Assembly: GCA_010909165.1 (NCBI GenBank)
Contig: VJWM01000258.1
Location: 62,001-126,000, forward strand
From: Anthoceros angustus
Taxonomy: Eukaryota; Streptophyta; Anthocerotopsida; Anthocerotales; Anthocerotaceae
Direction: 5' to 3'
DNA: 64,000 nucleotides
The position numbers were made by a program, and so were the translations under genes. Shown here piece by piece: positions 35,701 to 46,720 of this stretch (position 1 is the first letter of the stretch; each line of letters starts with the position of its first letter). Below the pieces are notes generated by a model, which saw only the letters and a list, made by a program, of their open reading frames with translations, made no database searches and was not told where the DNA came from.

Positions 35701-35891
35701 AATCTTGGAGATGTAGGTGCTGAAAACATCTCCAGGGCAATCTTGCAAGAAAAGTAGAAGGATGGTGCCAGGTAAGTCTCCAAAGGAAAACTCACAGCTA
35801 GCTAGCTCAGTTGGCTACCGAACTCCCTAGAGAGATTTCTACCGCGTCAGCTCTTCTGCGATCGTAATGATAAATGGTAATGACCGATCTA

Positions 35892-36856
35892 GAGTACTTG
35901 GCCCGATTCCGGCCAAGCAATTGCGGAAAATCATAGTGTGCGTTTTACAATGTCAAAAAATATAGAAAAATACGGATACGTCTCTTCAGTTCCAATTTAC
36001 CAGACATCAACTAAAATTTGTATAAACTACGTAAACGAGCTTGTATGAAACCCTAAGACCAGAGTTCGGAATTGCAAAATGCTCTCCCGGACAGTTTGGC
36101 ATCTAGATAGGGTGGTGGTCAGACAGCAAACCGTACACAAGAAACAGAGTGTTTGCCCGACACTTCTTCTAGCTATGGCGATAAAAGCAGCCCCTCAGTT
36201 GGGGCCCATCTTGCAAATAGCAGCCGCTATGGCTGCTTGACTTGCCCGGCGTGCCTTCCTAGCAGCTTCTTTTCCAACTGCAACCTGAGCTCTCAATGCC
36301 AACTTTTGTGCAAGAGCTTCCTCCCTCCTAGCCCTTTTGTCTGCAATTTCCAACTCCTTTTTCTGGGTTTTTGCTAATGCTTCCTTTGCTTTCCGTTTTG
36401 CAACTTCAATCTTCTTTCGTTCAATTGCAACTTGCCTTTCTAACCTTTCTACTGCTTTCCTTGCTGCAAATGCCTCCCTTTCAGACATGTAGACTATCTC
36501 CTTTGCTCTCTCTACCAAGATGAGTGCGTCATAATTGCTCGTTGGAAGGCCTTACCTCTTCAACCAGGTTGTGTGCGTGGAGGATGGTGAGAAGTAGTGC
36601 TCGAGATAGCCTCCATACAGGCGGTCATCTCTGCTGGCAAGAGTTCCAAATCATTCGAGCTCTGAAAATAGTACCTCAGATGATTTGATGTGGTGGATCC
36701 AAATCTATCATGACCAAAGATATTTAACTTTATATAGCAATACCTATGGCATAAGGAACGCTAGAGCTTCTTTGAAACCCAATTCTTATGTCCGAGTTTA
36801 AACGCCATGGAGGCCAATTCCGGTTTATGGTCCGTCTGGAATCGGGCCAAGTACTC
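35892..36856. mobile_element. 965-bp inverted-repeat DNA transposon with intact empty-site evidence
   Basis: The left end GAGTACTTGGCCCGATTCC (35892-35910) and right end GGAATCGGGCCAAGTACTC (36838-36856) are exact inverse complements. Each is flanked by TA (35890-35891 and 36857-36858), or by CTA if the target copy is counted as three bases. The duplicated segment at 47 kb has the uninterrupted site at 47709-47710, proving that this block is an insertion. Inside is a short minus-strand coding frame (listed next). A TA target would fit Tc1/mariner and a three-base TWA-like target PIF/Harbinger. No transposase was found, so the element is non-autonomous. Confidence 0.88.
36195..36518 (-). CDS. 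107-residue charged coiled-coil ORF inside the transposon
   Basis: The frame starting MVERAKEIVYMSEREAFAAR continues as an almost unbroken Lys/Glu/Ala/Arg helix (for example KKIEVAKRKAKEALAKTQKK) and ends ICKMGPN. It looks like the C-terminal coiled coil of a transposon-encoded DNA-binding (Myb/SANT-like) accessory protein such as ORF1 of PIF/Harbinger. The DNA-binding part is missing, so it may be a remnant. It might also be captured host sequence. Confidence 0.4.
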   Translation of the reverse strand: MVERAKEIVYMSEREAFAARKAVERLERQVAIERKKIEVAKRKAKEALAKTQKKELEIADKRARREEALAQKLALRAQVAVGKEAARKARRASQAAIAAAICKMGPN

Positions 36857-37400
36857 TACTTCTCCTAGAGAAGGTAAGATCTCTACAAAATGAAAGTCAT
36901 AAATGTGAAGGAAATATAAAGTTCAAAAAAAAGAAGATTATATCATAACTAGGTTTTGAGCCAGTAAAGAAGTAGGTACCAAATTAAGCCAACTATTAGC
37001 TAGGGCTCATAGGCGGCCTTCTTCAAGTAACCTAGCTATTAGTTAACAACCCATGGGCTGATTTAAGATTTTCAAGATCGAAGCTAAGAAAAGATGTGAG
37101 GTGGAAGAAGTGAATCAATGCTAGTTTAAGGTTTTGAAGAATGTAAAGGATGATCTGAAGGGACACAAGAGAAAAAGTATATTTTTTTGAGAAGATGAGC
37201 GTTATTAATTTAATAAAAATAATGAACAGATGCATGTGTCTGAGAAAACAAGACAAGTTTGCGATGATCCAGATCAATCGAATGGTTGATCATTACAAAT
37301 ATAGGAAGATAAATATTATTTCAAGAAAACGAGAAACTATATGCGGTGATTGAACCAAGTCTTGATCCAACTACAAGTACTACTGGAAGAGTGGTGGTGC

Positions 37401-38225
37401 TCCTTCCTGTGGAGATAGATGTTCCTTCCTGTGGAGAGTGGTAGTGTTCCTTCCTGTGGAGAGTGGTGGTGCTCCTTCCTGTGGAGAGTTGTGTTCCTTC
37501 CTGTGTAGGACCTATCTTGGGAGTGGTTTGCTGAGGCGGTGCTCTCTTCGCTCGCGTATCTATATATTCAATCTTGATGTATGTGAGCTCCACTATATTC
37601 AAATATCATATATCCATCACAAAGCTTCTATGCTATGTCATCGAGGGCAATGATCTTGGCTGGGGCTCCTTTATCCTCAAGATGTTAAGCCTTATATATC
37701 AAGGGAGCATATGAACTTATTATTTAAAGTGCCGGATCTTGTGTTGACAAGAACTAGGGGTTGAAACCCTCGATGGAATATGTGCCGTACGTTGAATCAA
37801 TAATAGAGTATTGCTTCTGTGGAGATAGATGTTCCTTCACATGGAGAGTGGTGGTGCTCCTTCACATGGAGTGGTAGTGTTCCTTCACATGGAGAGTGGT
37901 GGTGCTCCTTCCGTGGAGAGTTGTGTTCCTTCCTGTAGTACCTATCTTGGGAGTGGTTTCTTGAGGCGGTGCTCTCTTGCTCGCGTATCTATATATTCAA
38001 TCTTGATGTATGTGAGCTCCACTATATTCAAATATCATATATCCATCACAAAGCTTCTATGCTATGTCATCGAGGGCAATGATCTTGGCTAGGGCTCCTT
38101 TATCCTCAAGATGTTAAGCCTTATATATCAAGGAGCATATGAACTTATTATTTAAAAGGAGCCGGATCTTTGTGTTGACAAGAACTAGGGGTTGAAACCC
38201 TCGGTGGAATATGTGCCGTCGTTGG
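37401..38225. repeat. Tandem duplication of a ~410-bp unit
   Basis: Copy 1 is at about 37401-37797 and copy 2 at 37815-38225. Both start with several TTCCTNNNTGTGGAGAGTGG-type short units, then share CTATATATTCAATCTTGATG and run to GGGGTTGAAACCCTCG and GTGCCGT. Differences are mostly small indels, so the event is recent. Confidence 0.85.
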
Positions 38226-38483
38226 CGGATAAATTGAAGATCGAAGGCATAGAACCTTTTGAGGATAAAGTGAAGATTGACAAGGCATGGTACATCTTGG
38301 GTGACATGCGGTTCTTAAGCTATATGGAATGAGCCAATGGTTGGGAAGATATTTTCACATTCGAATCGAGGTGAAGATAAGGGATGTTATCCAATTACAA
38401 GCTCATTATATTGGCGCTTTGAGTGCAGTGCTACTGTGATTACATGTGCGAGTTAATCTTTATATATTGGCTACTTGGAGGCT

Positions 38484-38735
38484 AGGCCCTAGATGTTGCG
38501 GTGAGTGTTATGCCCTAGGTGTTGCGGTGATCTTGGGCCCTAGATGTTGCGTTGATGTTATGCCCTAGATGTTGCGGTTGAGTGTTATGCCCTAGGTGTT
38601 GCGGCTGAATGCTAGGCCCTAGATGTTGCGTTGAGTGTTATGCCCTAGGTGTTGCTGAATGCTAGGCCCTAGATGTTGCGACTGAGTGCTATGCCCTAGG
38701 TGTTGCGGCCGTTGCTAGGCCCTAGATGTTTGCGA
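38484..38735. repeat. Minisatellite, ~25-28-bp unit, about ten copies
   Basis: Units alternate between AGGCCCTAGATGTTGCG and TATGCCCTAGGTGTTGCG, with short variable spacers such as GTTGAGTGT. This gives a two-unit higher-order pattern. Confidence 0.85.
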
Positions 38736-38846
38736 TTGATTGATGGTTCGGTTGATTGTGTGATTGTTGTGAGCTCTATTACATGTTCGTGAGTCCATTT
38801 TCATCTGATTCTTTGCTTATCGCTTTTCGGTTGGGCTTCTTCCGCC

Positions 38847-41759
38847 ATGGGGATCTCCCCGGCTTTGAGTCTTGAGTTACAGGTGTGGGCGTTAGTTTGG
38901 TGGTTGGCAGTGGTCACATGGGTTGCACCCCTCTTGGCTGGGGCCCTTTGGCGGCCTTTTGGGGTTCGCCATACGACTCAAACTCTGTATGTCCGGTCAG
39001 TGGGTCATTTGCCCTCGGTCCCGGTACCTCTTGACCTGTTACCCTTCAAGCGCTTGCAGGCCCTTTTCGTCCCCATCCAATGGGGCGATCCACACCCTCC
39101 GTGTCGAGGACACTCCTTGTCGATCATGCTCAACTCTCTTCGGCGTCAAGGGGTGAAAACTCACCTCGGGCACATGCATAAAGATTTCGACCGGACTACA
39201 GGCTGCCCAAGTGCTGCGACCTCCTCCACGTCCGCCCGGCTTTGGCGCCGAGCTTTCTCCTTGTGGTGCCTCTTTCTTCACAGGAATGGTTGCGGTCGGT
39301 GGATCACATCCTTGGGATGTTGAAACCCGCTTTCCATGTCGCGTATCTTCCGCAGCTTCCTCGGCACCTTCACGATGATGCCGTCGGCATTTCGTCTTCC
39401 CTAGATCGCCTTGCACTCGATCCGGGATGAGTTAGCTTGGTGTCTCCTCCTTCTTCTCCCGATGGTGTCTTGATTGCACTAGGGGAGCCGGGCACCGTGA
39501 AGTTGCTAGCCGTCTTGCGTTTTATGGCGGGCGGCTCTTGAGGAGGAGGCATGCGTCTTTGCCAAGTCCGGGCGGAATCGCTCGCTTGGAGCAGTACCGT
39601 AATGCAACAAACCTACGCGCCGTTGCTTGGCAGGCGGGTGAATATGCCGCTAGGGCTCTTGACCCGTCCCTTTGGCCTCCGCTTGAAGAGACAATTGCGC
39701 CCTCCGTGCCTCCATCCGCCACCTAAGGATGCCATTCCCGGACATATCCGACTATGTCCCGAGGATCCCTTCTCCTGGACCGGCGGCTTTTGCTCGCTCT
39801 CTCCACAACCCTCGCCTTTCATCCGGTTTGTCGGGAATGGTGTTCGAACACCTTAGGGACCTCTTTCTCCCGAAGATCCATCCAGCGGCTTTCCAGAGCT
39901 CTTTTCTCTGGCTGCTGCGGTGGCTCGTGGAGAGATGCCTCACCGGATTTCAGCTGTTCTTGCAGCTAGTAGGCTTGTCGCTATGGACAAACCTGCCCCT
40001 GGCTCGGGCGTGCGCCCACTCGCGGTTGGGGAGGCCTTCATGCGGCTACTCGGCACTCGCCTCTGGTCGCTCCCTTCTCCAGACACTTCAACCCCTTCAA
40101 TTTGGCATTGCCACTCGGCTGTGATGCATGGTGCTAGGGGTGAAAGCTTGCCTTGATACCCACCCGGATTGGGTAGTCTTACAGGTGGATGTCGAGAACG
40201 CCTTCAATACCATTTCCCGGAGCGTCATCTTTGAGGAGCTTAGGGATGCTGGCGGCGTCTAGAGTCTTATACCCTTTGTCCGGTGCTTCTACGGGAGGTC
40301 CTCCAACCTCTACTACCAGCACAAGAACGTCTCTTCAGGTTTCGCCGTCTCCGTCTTGGAATCGGCCACAGGTACCAGGCAAGGCGACCCGCTAGGCGGT
40401 GCTCTCTTCGCTATTGCTCACTATAGGGCCCTGTCTAGGGCCGCCCTCTCCGCGCGCGACTGTGTCTTCCCTTCGTTGGCAGACGATTCTCACATCCTCG
40501 GGCCTGGGGACAAAGTCAAGGAGGCCTTTGAGATATTCTCTTCCGAGCTTTCGTTGGTGGGCTTGAAGGTCAAGATGTCCAAGTGCAGCGTGGTCTCGTC
40601 GGGATCCACGCCTACTCTGCGGTTTCTGCTGGGAGATTGCTCGGCTCTTGATGCAGTTCTTGGGGTCCCCTTTGGTTCCCCGACTTCATTGGGAGCTTCT
40701 GGACAAGGCCCTTGGAGGACCTCTCCCATATTGAAGACCTCCTTTCTTTGGAGGATGCTCGGTGGCCTTTGGAATCCTTTCCTTCTTTTTGCTAGGCGCC
40801 ACAGGTACCTCATCGTCTGCCTCGTCTCGGTCCTTTTGTCCGGCTCGGGGTTTGATCTGAAGATTATGGATACTCTTGGGGACATCTTGGGCTCGGGGCT
40901 TTTGAGTGCCACAGGGGCGACTGGCCAGCAAGCATCCACTGTGCAATTTGGGCGTGGGGTGCTCTCATCGAGGTCTCTTCCCGGCTTTCTTGGGAGTTGG
41001 GCCCTCTGCCTGCCTTGGCTTCCGTTTCATCCTCCATGACAAGCCCTTTCTCGAGGATCTCGTATCAAGTGTGGAGGAGGGAACCTTCTCTCTCAATCGT
41101 CCTTGAGGCGGGCCGGAGACATGTTATCGGCGGATGCTCGGAAGGACTTCCCTCCTTTCTCTACATTTATCAGATGGCTTTAGGGATTGCGAGGCATCTC
41201 GCCGAGAAGCGGCTCGGCCGAGCTTTTGATCATCCTCCGGGACCCCTCCATCTCGAGTCCACTAGGCGGCTCGCTCTTGTTGCAGGAAGGAGGCGGTGCA
41301 GCTCTTGGCCCGCCCATGCATACGGGATTTCACATCGCACCAACCACCTTCACTCTGCGATGCGATTCCGTCTCGGCCTACTCCACTGTGGCTTCTTCGC
41401 TCCTCACTTGTGAGTGCGGCTCTGCTCTTGGCGTCTCGGTGTCCACCTTGCTCGTTGTCCCCACGGGTCATCGATTGCCACTCATGGCGCCATCCGTGGC
41501 GTCATGTTTGCCATTGCTCGCGAAAGTGGCTATATGGCTGGAGGAGGCGGGAGTATACTCTTCTTACAGTCGTTCAATCGGGGCGGACTTATACCTTGTC
41601 CGTGGCGACGAGGTTGTGGTGGCGGATGTAGTGGTTACCGCCGCGTGGCGCCACCTCCGCTCAGTCATCACCTCCAGTGGGCTGCTGCCGTCTGCGGCTC
41701 TCAAGGTCCATAAGTATAGCGGGATGCAAGCGGGCCACCTCTTTATCCGCTTGCTCTAA
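38847..41759 (+). pseudogene. Decayed non-LTR-type reverse transcriptase element
   Basis: RT motifs occur in order but across frames. These are DISDYVPRIPSPGPAAFARS (39.74 kb), GSGVRPLAVGEAFMRLLGTR (40.0 kb), DVENAFNTISRSVIFEELRD (40.2 kb) followed by an in-frame TAG, and ATGTRQGDPLGGALFAIAHY (40.36 kb). SLADDSHILGPGDKVKEAFE (40.48 kb) stands for the catalytic box (YADD changed to LADD), and GLKVKMSKCSVVSS follows. Downstream frames to about 41.76 kb continue the same coding strand. The GVRPxAVGE...QGDPLG pattern is that of a LINE-like RT widespread in plants and algae. Stops and frameshifts make it inactive. Element ends were not identified. Confidence 0.75.
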
Positions 41760-42265
41760 AGCGTATGGGGCAATGGCGAGGACTTTGACAAATTCATCAA
41801 GTCTTGTGCCAAAGCTTACCATCTTGTGAGCATAGTGCGTGTCCCTCTCGTACTTCACATACTTCCGGCGGGTTTCTATTGCTCTTCAGGCGCTCTCAGC
41901 GATTCTCCATAAGGCGGCGGCGGTGGGTGATGCCTTTTCCTCTTCCTCCATGGTTTTGCGGGCCGTTTATTCTACACCGCATATGACATTGTGGGTGCGA
42001 TTGGTCACTTTAGGTAGGGAGCTCGGTTGCTCCTCTTCACTCCGACCCCCGGGTCCCCATTTGTTGTCCCTTCCTAGATGGTCTCTTTCCATCGTTCTTT
42101 CACCTCAATAAATCATCTCCTATGCGGTGGTTAATTCAATCAATGTTTAGTCCTATATTTATAGGACTCTAATCAATAAATGAACAATTACAAGATCGCA
42201 TCACACGTTTTTTAAATCTAGAAATACATGTAAACAACATACAAAACACTCTTTCTATTATATTG

Positions 42266-43325
42266 CATTAGTAATCCAGCAAAGTACTTGTTGCATGATA
42301 TGCCATGCGCATTACTTTAGACAACGAATACTTTGAAACCAAGAAAAAAAATGCTTATCAACTACAATTTACTGCCTTCACTTCTGAAACCTTGGTCCCC
42401 CAAAAAATAACCAAGCACCACCAATTAGACTAGGTGACCATACTTGATTGGTATACATTTTTCCATTATACTTTTTAGGAACATCATGTGCAATTTTAAC
42501 CCCATTAGCATCATTTACGACAAATCCTTCCTTATCATCCAAGCCTGCAGTATACTGTAAATTGGTTTGATAAGATGTTGTATGAACACCACCGCATATT
42601 GGACCTATAGCATTTACGCCATATCTTCCATTGCCCATTTGCACTTGGGAATCTAAATCATACATAAATACATCTCCTCCCCATTGCACAAAGTTTGCGT
42701 TGTCTTGCAAAAGATCCTTCGTGAATATTGAAGATGGCCAATAACCAATAGGTTTGCTTTCAATTGTCAACCACAAATCTCCATCCGCTTTAAAATTGCA
42801 TTAGTAATCCAAGTACTTGTTGCATGATATGCCATGCATTACTTTAGACAACGAATACTTTGAAACCAAGAAAAAATGCTTATCAACTACAATTTCGCCT
42901 TCACTTCAAACCTTGGTCCCCCAAAAAATAACCAAGCACCACCAATTAGACTAGGTGACCATACTTGATTGGTATACATTTTTCCATTATACTTTTTAGG
43001 AACATCATGTGCAATTTTAACCCCATTAGCATCATTTACGACAAATCCTTCCTTATCATCCAAGCCTGCAGTATACTGTAAATTGGTTTGATAAGATGTT
43101 GTATGAACACCACCGCATATTGGACCTATAGCATTTACGCCATATCTTCCATTGCCCATTTGCACTTGGGAATCTAAATCATACATAAATACATCTCCTC
43201 CCCATTGCACAAAGTTTGCGAAGTTGTCTTGCAAAAGATCCTTCGTGAATATTGAAGATGGCCAATAACCAATAGGTTTGCTTTCAATTGTCAACCACAA
43301 ATCTCCATCCGCTTTAAGCTGCATT
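42266..43325. repeat. Tandem duplication (~530 bp) of the neprosin last exon and its 3' flank
   Basis: Unit 1 is 42266-42795 and unit 2 about 42796-43325. Both contain the same 3' flank (ATTGCATTAGTAATCCA..., TTGCATGATATGCCATGC) and the same exon. They differ almost only by a handful of 1-4-base indels, so the duplication is very young, or an assembly artefact. Confidence 0.9.
42378..42790 (-). pseudogene. Extra downstream copy of the neprosin last exon
   Basis: It encodes the same WLTIESKPIGYWPSSIFTKD block to GGAWLFFGGPRF as the gene's own last exon but lacks one Phe codon (QDNANF against QDNFANF) and ends RFQK. The frame is still open, so it could serve as an alternative last exon. The branch/acceptor region in front of it is truncated (ATCCGCTTTAAAATTGC in place of the gene's flank). 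Confidence 0.75.
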
Positions 43326-45061
43326 ACAATAGATCATTATATAAAATGAAGAAATTTTATATTCCAAGTACATACTAGAACTTTGTCAAAAATATATTTG
43401 TAATAAAAATAGATTTTAACTTATATAACTTACCTTATTAATACCAAATAACATGGTTTTGCCAGAATAATCACCAGTAAATGCACCACCCAATACATAT
43501 GTAGGATCCGTTTGCACAAATCCAGCACATGCATGATTATAACAGTCGTTGTCTTCCGTCTGTGTAAAGGGGACAATACTAAGTTAATGATTCATATACA
43601 TTTTAGTAAAACAATCATATTCATGTGTACTACATACCGTCCATCTTATCAACAAATGAGCTGCGATATTATTTTTAAGTAATGATGGATACACCTGCGG
43701 AAGTAAATTTAATAGAGAAGTCAACTAAGATGTCACAAAACTGAGAGACATAAACTTGGCAAAATGAGTGACTAGAAAATGATAACTTACATGCCATCCA
43801 ACTTGAGCTAAATTCGTAGTATCATCCAAATATGAGGAAAATACAACAGACACGTGAGAGTTTGTGTAATCTTCTGATGTTGCATTCACGTATGGTTGCC
43901 AAAAACTAATTCGAGCTCCTCCTCCATTAAATGTTCCTTTGAGATTACCAACTACATACTAGACAATGTAAAACAAAATTTAGTAAAGTAGTAAACTAAA
44001 AAGAAAAAAAATATGGTCTCAAACTGTAATATGTATTATGGTTTAGTGAAAATTTCATGTACATGAGTTAGATCAAAGTTAACATTGCTTTGAATCTTAG
44101 CATCATTTTGAGGATATTCGTATTTTGATAATTGAAAACTTTTGGCCCCATATGCCGTTGTACAGGTATAGTTCCCTGCGGACATGATCCCACTTCTACA
44201 TGATAGAGCTGGCTAGGACGTGTCTCCACACTTTCTGTTTTTTTCAATGTAGACAATTCTGGTGGTGGTTTCTGCAACATATCAATCAAATTGTAGTTGG
44301 ATTTCAATAACTATCATTAACATAAAATGTGAAGAACAAGTGATGTGTGCCAACCAACGTACTTGAATAACGTTGTCTTTAAAAGATGGATGTTGTAAAG
44401 TCGACTGATACTCCATCTTTACACAATCTATTACCGTATCCCAAAGGGTAATTCGACGTTAATTAATTAAAATGAATAAAATTTGAAAATCCAGAAATTA
44501 TTATACTTAAGATGTTGAATAGGTAAAAATTTATGAGTTTATGATGCCGAAAACAAGGAAACTAGGGTTTGTGTGGAAAATTAAGGCATGTTTAGGGGAG
44601 GTCTATACATATCCATTAGTTTTATATATACACCTATGTATTTTAATAAATTTTGAAATTTGATAAAATTATTTTTTGTAAATTTTGAAATTTTGAAAAT
44701 ATAAATATTTATGTTGAACCTTATTTTTTTAGAAAAATAATTATTTCCGCATTATCCTATTGAACCACCCCTCGGGGTACGGTATTGTGCCATCAAGAGA
44801 GCTGGAATACAAACAACATCAACCAAGTAAATATCATACATTGCATATAACATGCTATGGAAAAAGTAGGAACACATTGTGGAGTATAGTAAATACATTA
44901 TGGGATTTCACAAATGGTGTATGAAGATTTAAGTTTGAAGCACCATTTAGGGATGAAGATGAAGTAAAATTGTCTCTAAGAATTTCCCCATGACTAAGAT
45001 TTGAGAAATGCCCAAACATAAGCAACACCAAACCCAACATCAAAATTGCACAGGACTTCAT
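42887..45061 (-). CDS. Secreted neprosin-family (DUF239) protein
   Basis: Neprosins are secreted plant proteins, some of them glutamic prolyl endopeptidases. The ATG at 45061 opens MKSCAILMLGLVLLMFGHFS, a signal peptide cut near LSHG. Later exons encode VIDCVKMEYQSTLQHPSFKD (44.4 kb) and RPSQLYHVEVGSCPQGTIPV (44.2 kb), which form the activation domain with CPxGTIPI. Then follow VVGNLKGTFNGGGARISFWQ and SHVSVVFSSYL (43.9 kb), HLLIRWTTEDNDCYNHACAG with FVQTDPTYVLGGAF (43.5 kb), and the last exon LKADGDLWLTIESKPIGYWP to GGPRFEVKAKL. The protein has the standard neprosin order. Codons are AT-rich, unlike the GC-rich genes to the left. The last exon is duplicated downstream. Confidence 0.85.
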
Positions 45062-45360
45062 GTTTATTAGACAAAAGGCAACTGAATGCAAATGAATGTG
45101 ATTGAGGTAATGATACTTTATGTTGTAGTTGAGGAACATATATAGATCCTTTGAAAATATTTTTCTCGATAATTCTATTTTTCCTGCGCTGAAAGTACTA
45201 AGAGATTCGAGACAATGTTTCTGATAATATATATAGTGAAAATTGTGATTCATTTTCAAGGCATTTTGATAAAAATATGCAAGCTCGTTAACTTAACTTG
45301 CCAGATTTAATACTAGAAAATAAAATAATCAGTATTTTTTCTAATTTTTTTTTATTTCTT

Positions 45361-45640
45361 GCAAGTCACACGCACTTCAACACATCTCAAACCACATTGC
45401 CAAGGGTTGCGACCAAACGCACTTGCACCAGCACCAACATCCAGAACAAAAAGTTGTTTTTGGGGGAAGTTCTAAGGGGTTTTATGAAACACATCGTGCA
45501 CAAGGTTTATCCAGTGATTTGTTTATCGGAAGCTCTATAATGGCAAGTGGATGCCATGTAGTTGCAAGAGCTTTTAGAGGATACTCACAATTAACAGAAG
45601 ATATACCCATAGAAGATGTATACATGTGGTGATCAAGATT
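45361..45640. pseudogene. Third fragment of the IGPD intron/upstream segment
   Basis: CACATCTC(A/G)AAACCACA and GCACCAGCA at 45375-45440 match the first IGPD intron near 35.06 kb. The next part (TATGAAACACATCGTGCAC..., 45484-45600) matches the PPR relic at 35.58-35.70 kb, reading GLSSDLFIGSSIMASGCHVV. About 500 bases of exon 1 between them are missing. Confidence 0.6.
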
Positions 45641-46012
45641 AAGATACGGTGATCATGAACATACTTTTGATTAGCAGGCCGAGCTAGGGCCGGAAGCTCT
45701 GGCTCTGAAGATGTATCAAGCGTTAGAGGCAATTTTGCCTTACAGAATGAATGCAAACCCTGCATGAAGCAATGGGGCCCACCATCCAAGCACTCGCCTA
45801 AGACAAGTGCCCTTTAAGAAAGTCACCGGGCATGAACAAAAACCCGTCTACTTTGCAGAAAAATATGCAAAAAAAACCATCTACTTTACTAGCGCAAGTC
45901 TATAATGATGCCATCTAAGATCGAACTCACGTCCATTAGATCACAAATTCACCCACCAGTATACTATAATAGCACACCATCACCATAGCAGCAAGTTTCA
46001 TATAAAAGGAGA

Positions 46013-46309
46013 TTTTAAACTTATGAAGGTTTTATGAAGATTTAAACTTATGAAGGTTTTATGAAGATTTAAACTTATGAAGGTTTTATGAAGATTTAAA
46101 CTTATGAAGGTTTTATGAAGATTTAAACTTATGAAGGTTTTATGAAGATTTTAAACTTATGAAGGTTTTATGAAGATTTTAAACTTATGAAGGTTTTATG
46201 AAGATTTTAAACTTATGAAGGTTTTATGAAGATTTTAAACTTATGAAGGTTTTATGAAGATTTTAAACTTATGAAGGTTTTATGAAGATTTAAACTTATG
46301 AAGGTTTTA
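46013..46309. repeat. Minisatellite of eleven 27/28-bp units
   Basis: The unit is TTATGAAGGTTTTATGAAGA followed by T(T)TTAAAC. The first five copies are the 27-bp form, the next five the 28-bp form with one extra T, and the last is 27 again. Identity is otherwise perfect. Confidence 0.95.
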
Positions 46310-46419
46310 GTCGTCACATTCTTGTGACCAAGTCAAATCAAATACTTATGAGCTTCTTCCAGTCGCCACACTTTGCATACATGTTTACTGTGGCCAAATA
46401 CATCACTTGAGTCCTCGTT

Positions 46420-46720
46420 CCTTAATGTGTGCATGGAGCTCCTTACCACAGGCTAAAGCGGGCACCCACACTTGCACATGCAGGAGACTGCAAGTGTGAT
46501 GGAATTGGGTGCCACGATGCCTTCTTCTTGCATAGCCACAGCAAGATGGAGAGCTTCACGCCCCATGCCTGCTGGAATATCACGCTATCATGGCAGTCCA
46601 TGTCACGACATCCTTCTCACGAAGCGAATCAAACACTCGTTGGGCGTCATCCAAGCTACCACATGCACCATGAAGCATGGGAAGAATGCAACGATATGGG
46701 CATGGGGAAGCAGTTATGGA
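46420..46720 (-). pseudogene. PPR gene fragment (relic)
   Basis: The minus strand reads MLHGACGSLDDAQRVFDSLR and then EKDVVTWTAMIA followed by a stop and frame changes, with a further degraded QEEGIVAPNSITL-like piece. This is one PPR L/S repeat related to the intact gene at 30-31 kb. Confidence 0.7.

Larger units (their letters stand above)
36859..38846. other. AT-rich repeat-bearing stretch without genes
   Basis: The end of the IGPD-upstream homology runs to about 36945. AT-rich DNA follows, then the tandem duplication and minisatellite listed next. ORFs at 37438-37653 and 37829-38092 are the same frame in the two duplicate copies and are not counted as genes. Confidence 0.5.

Noticed and set aside
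35795-35870. tRNA-like stretch (TAGCTCAGTTGGCTACCGAACTCC)
   Set aside because: An A-box-like string only; no acceptor stem, anticodon arm or T arm can be folded, and the duplicate at 47.6 kb has diverged there.
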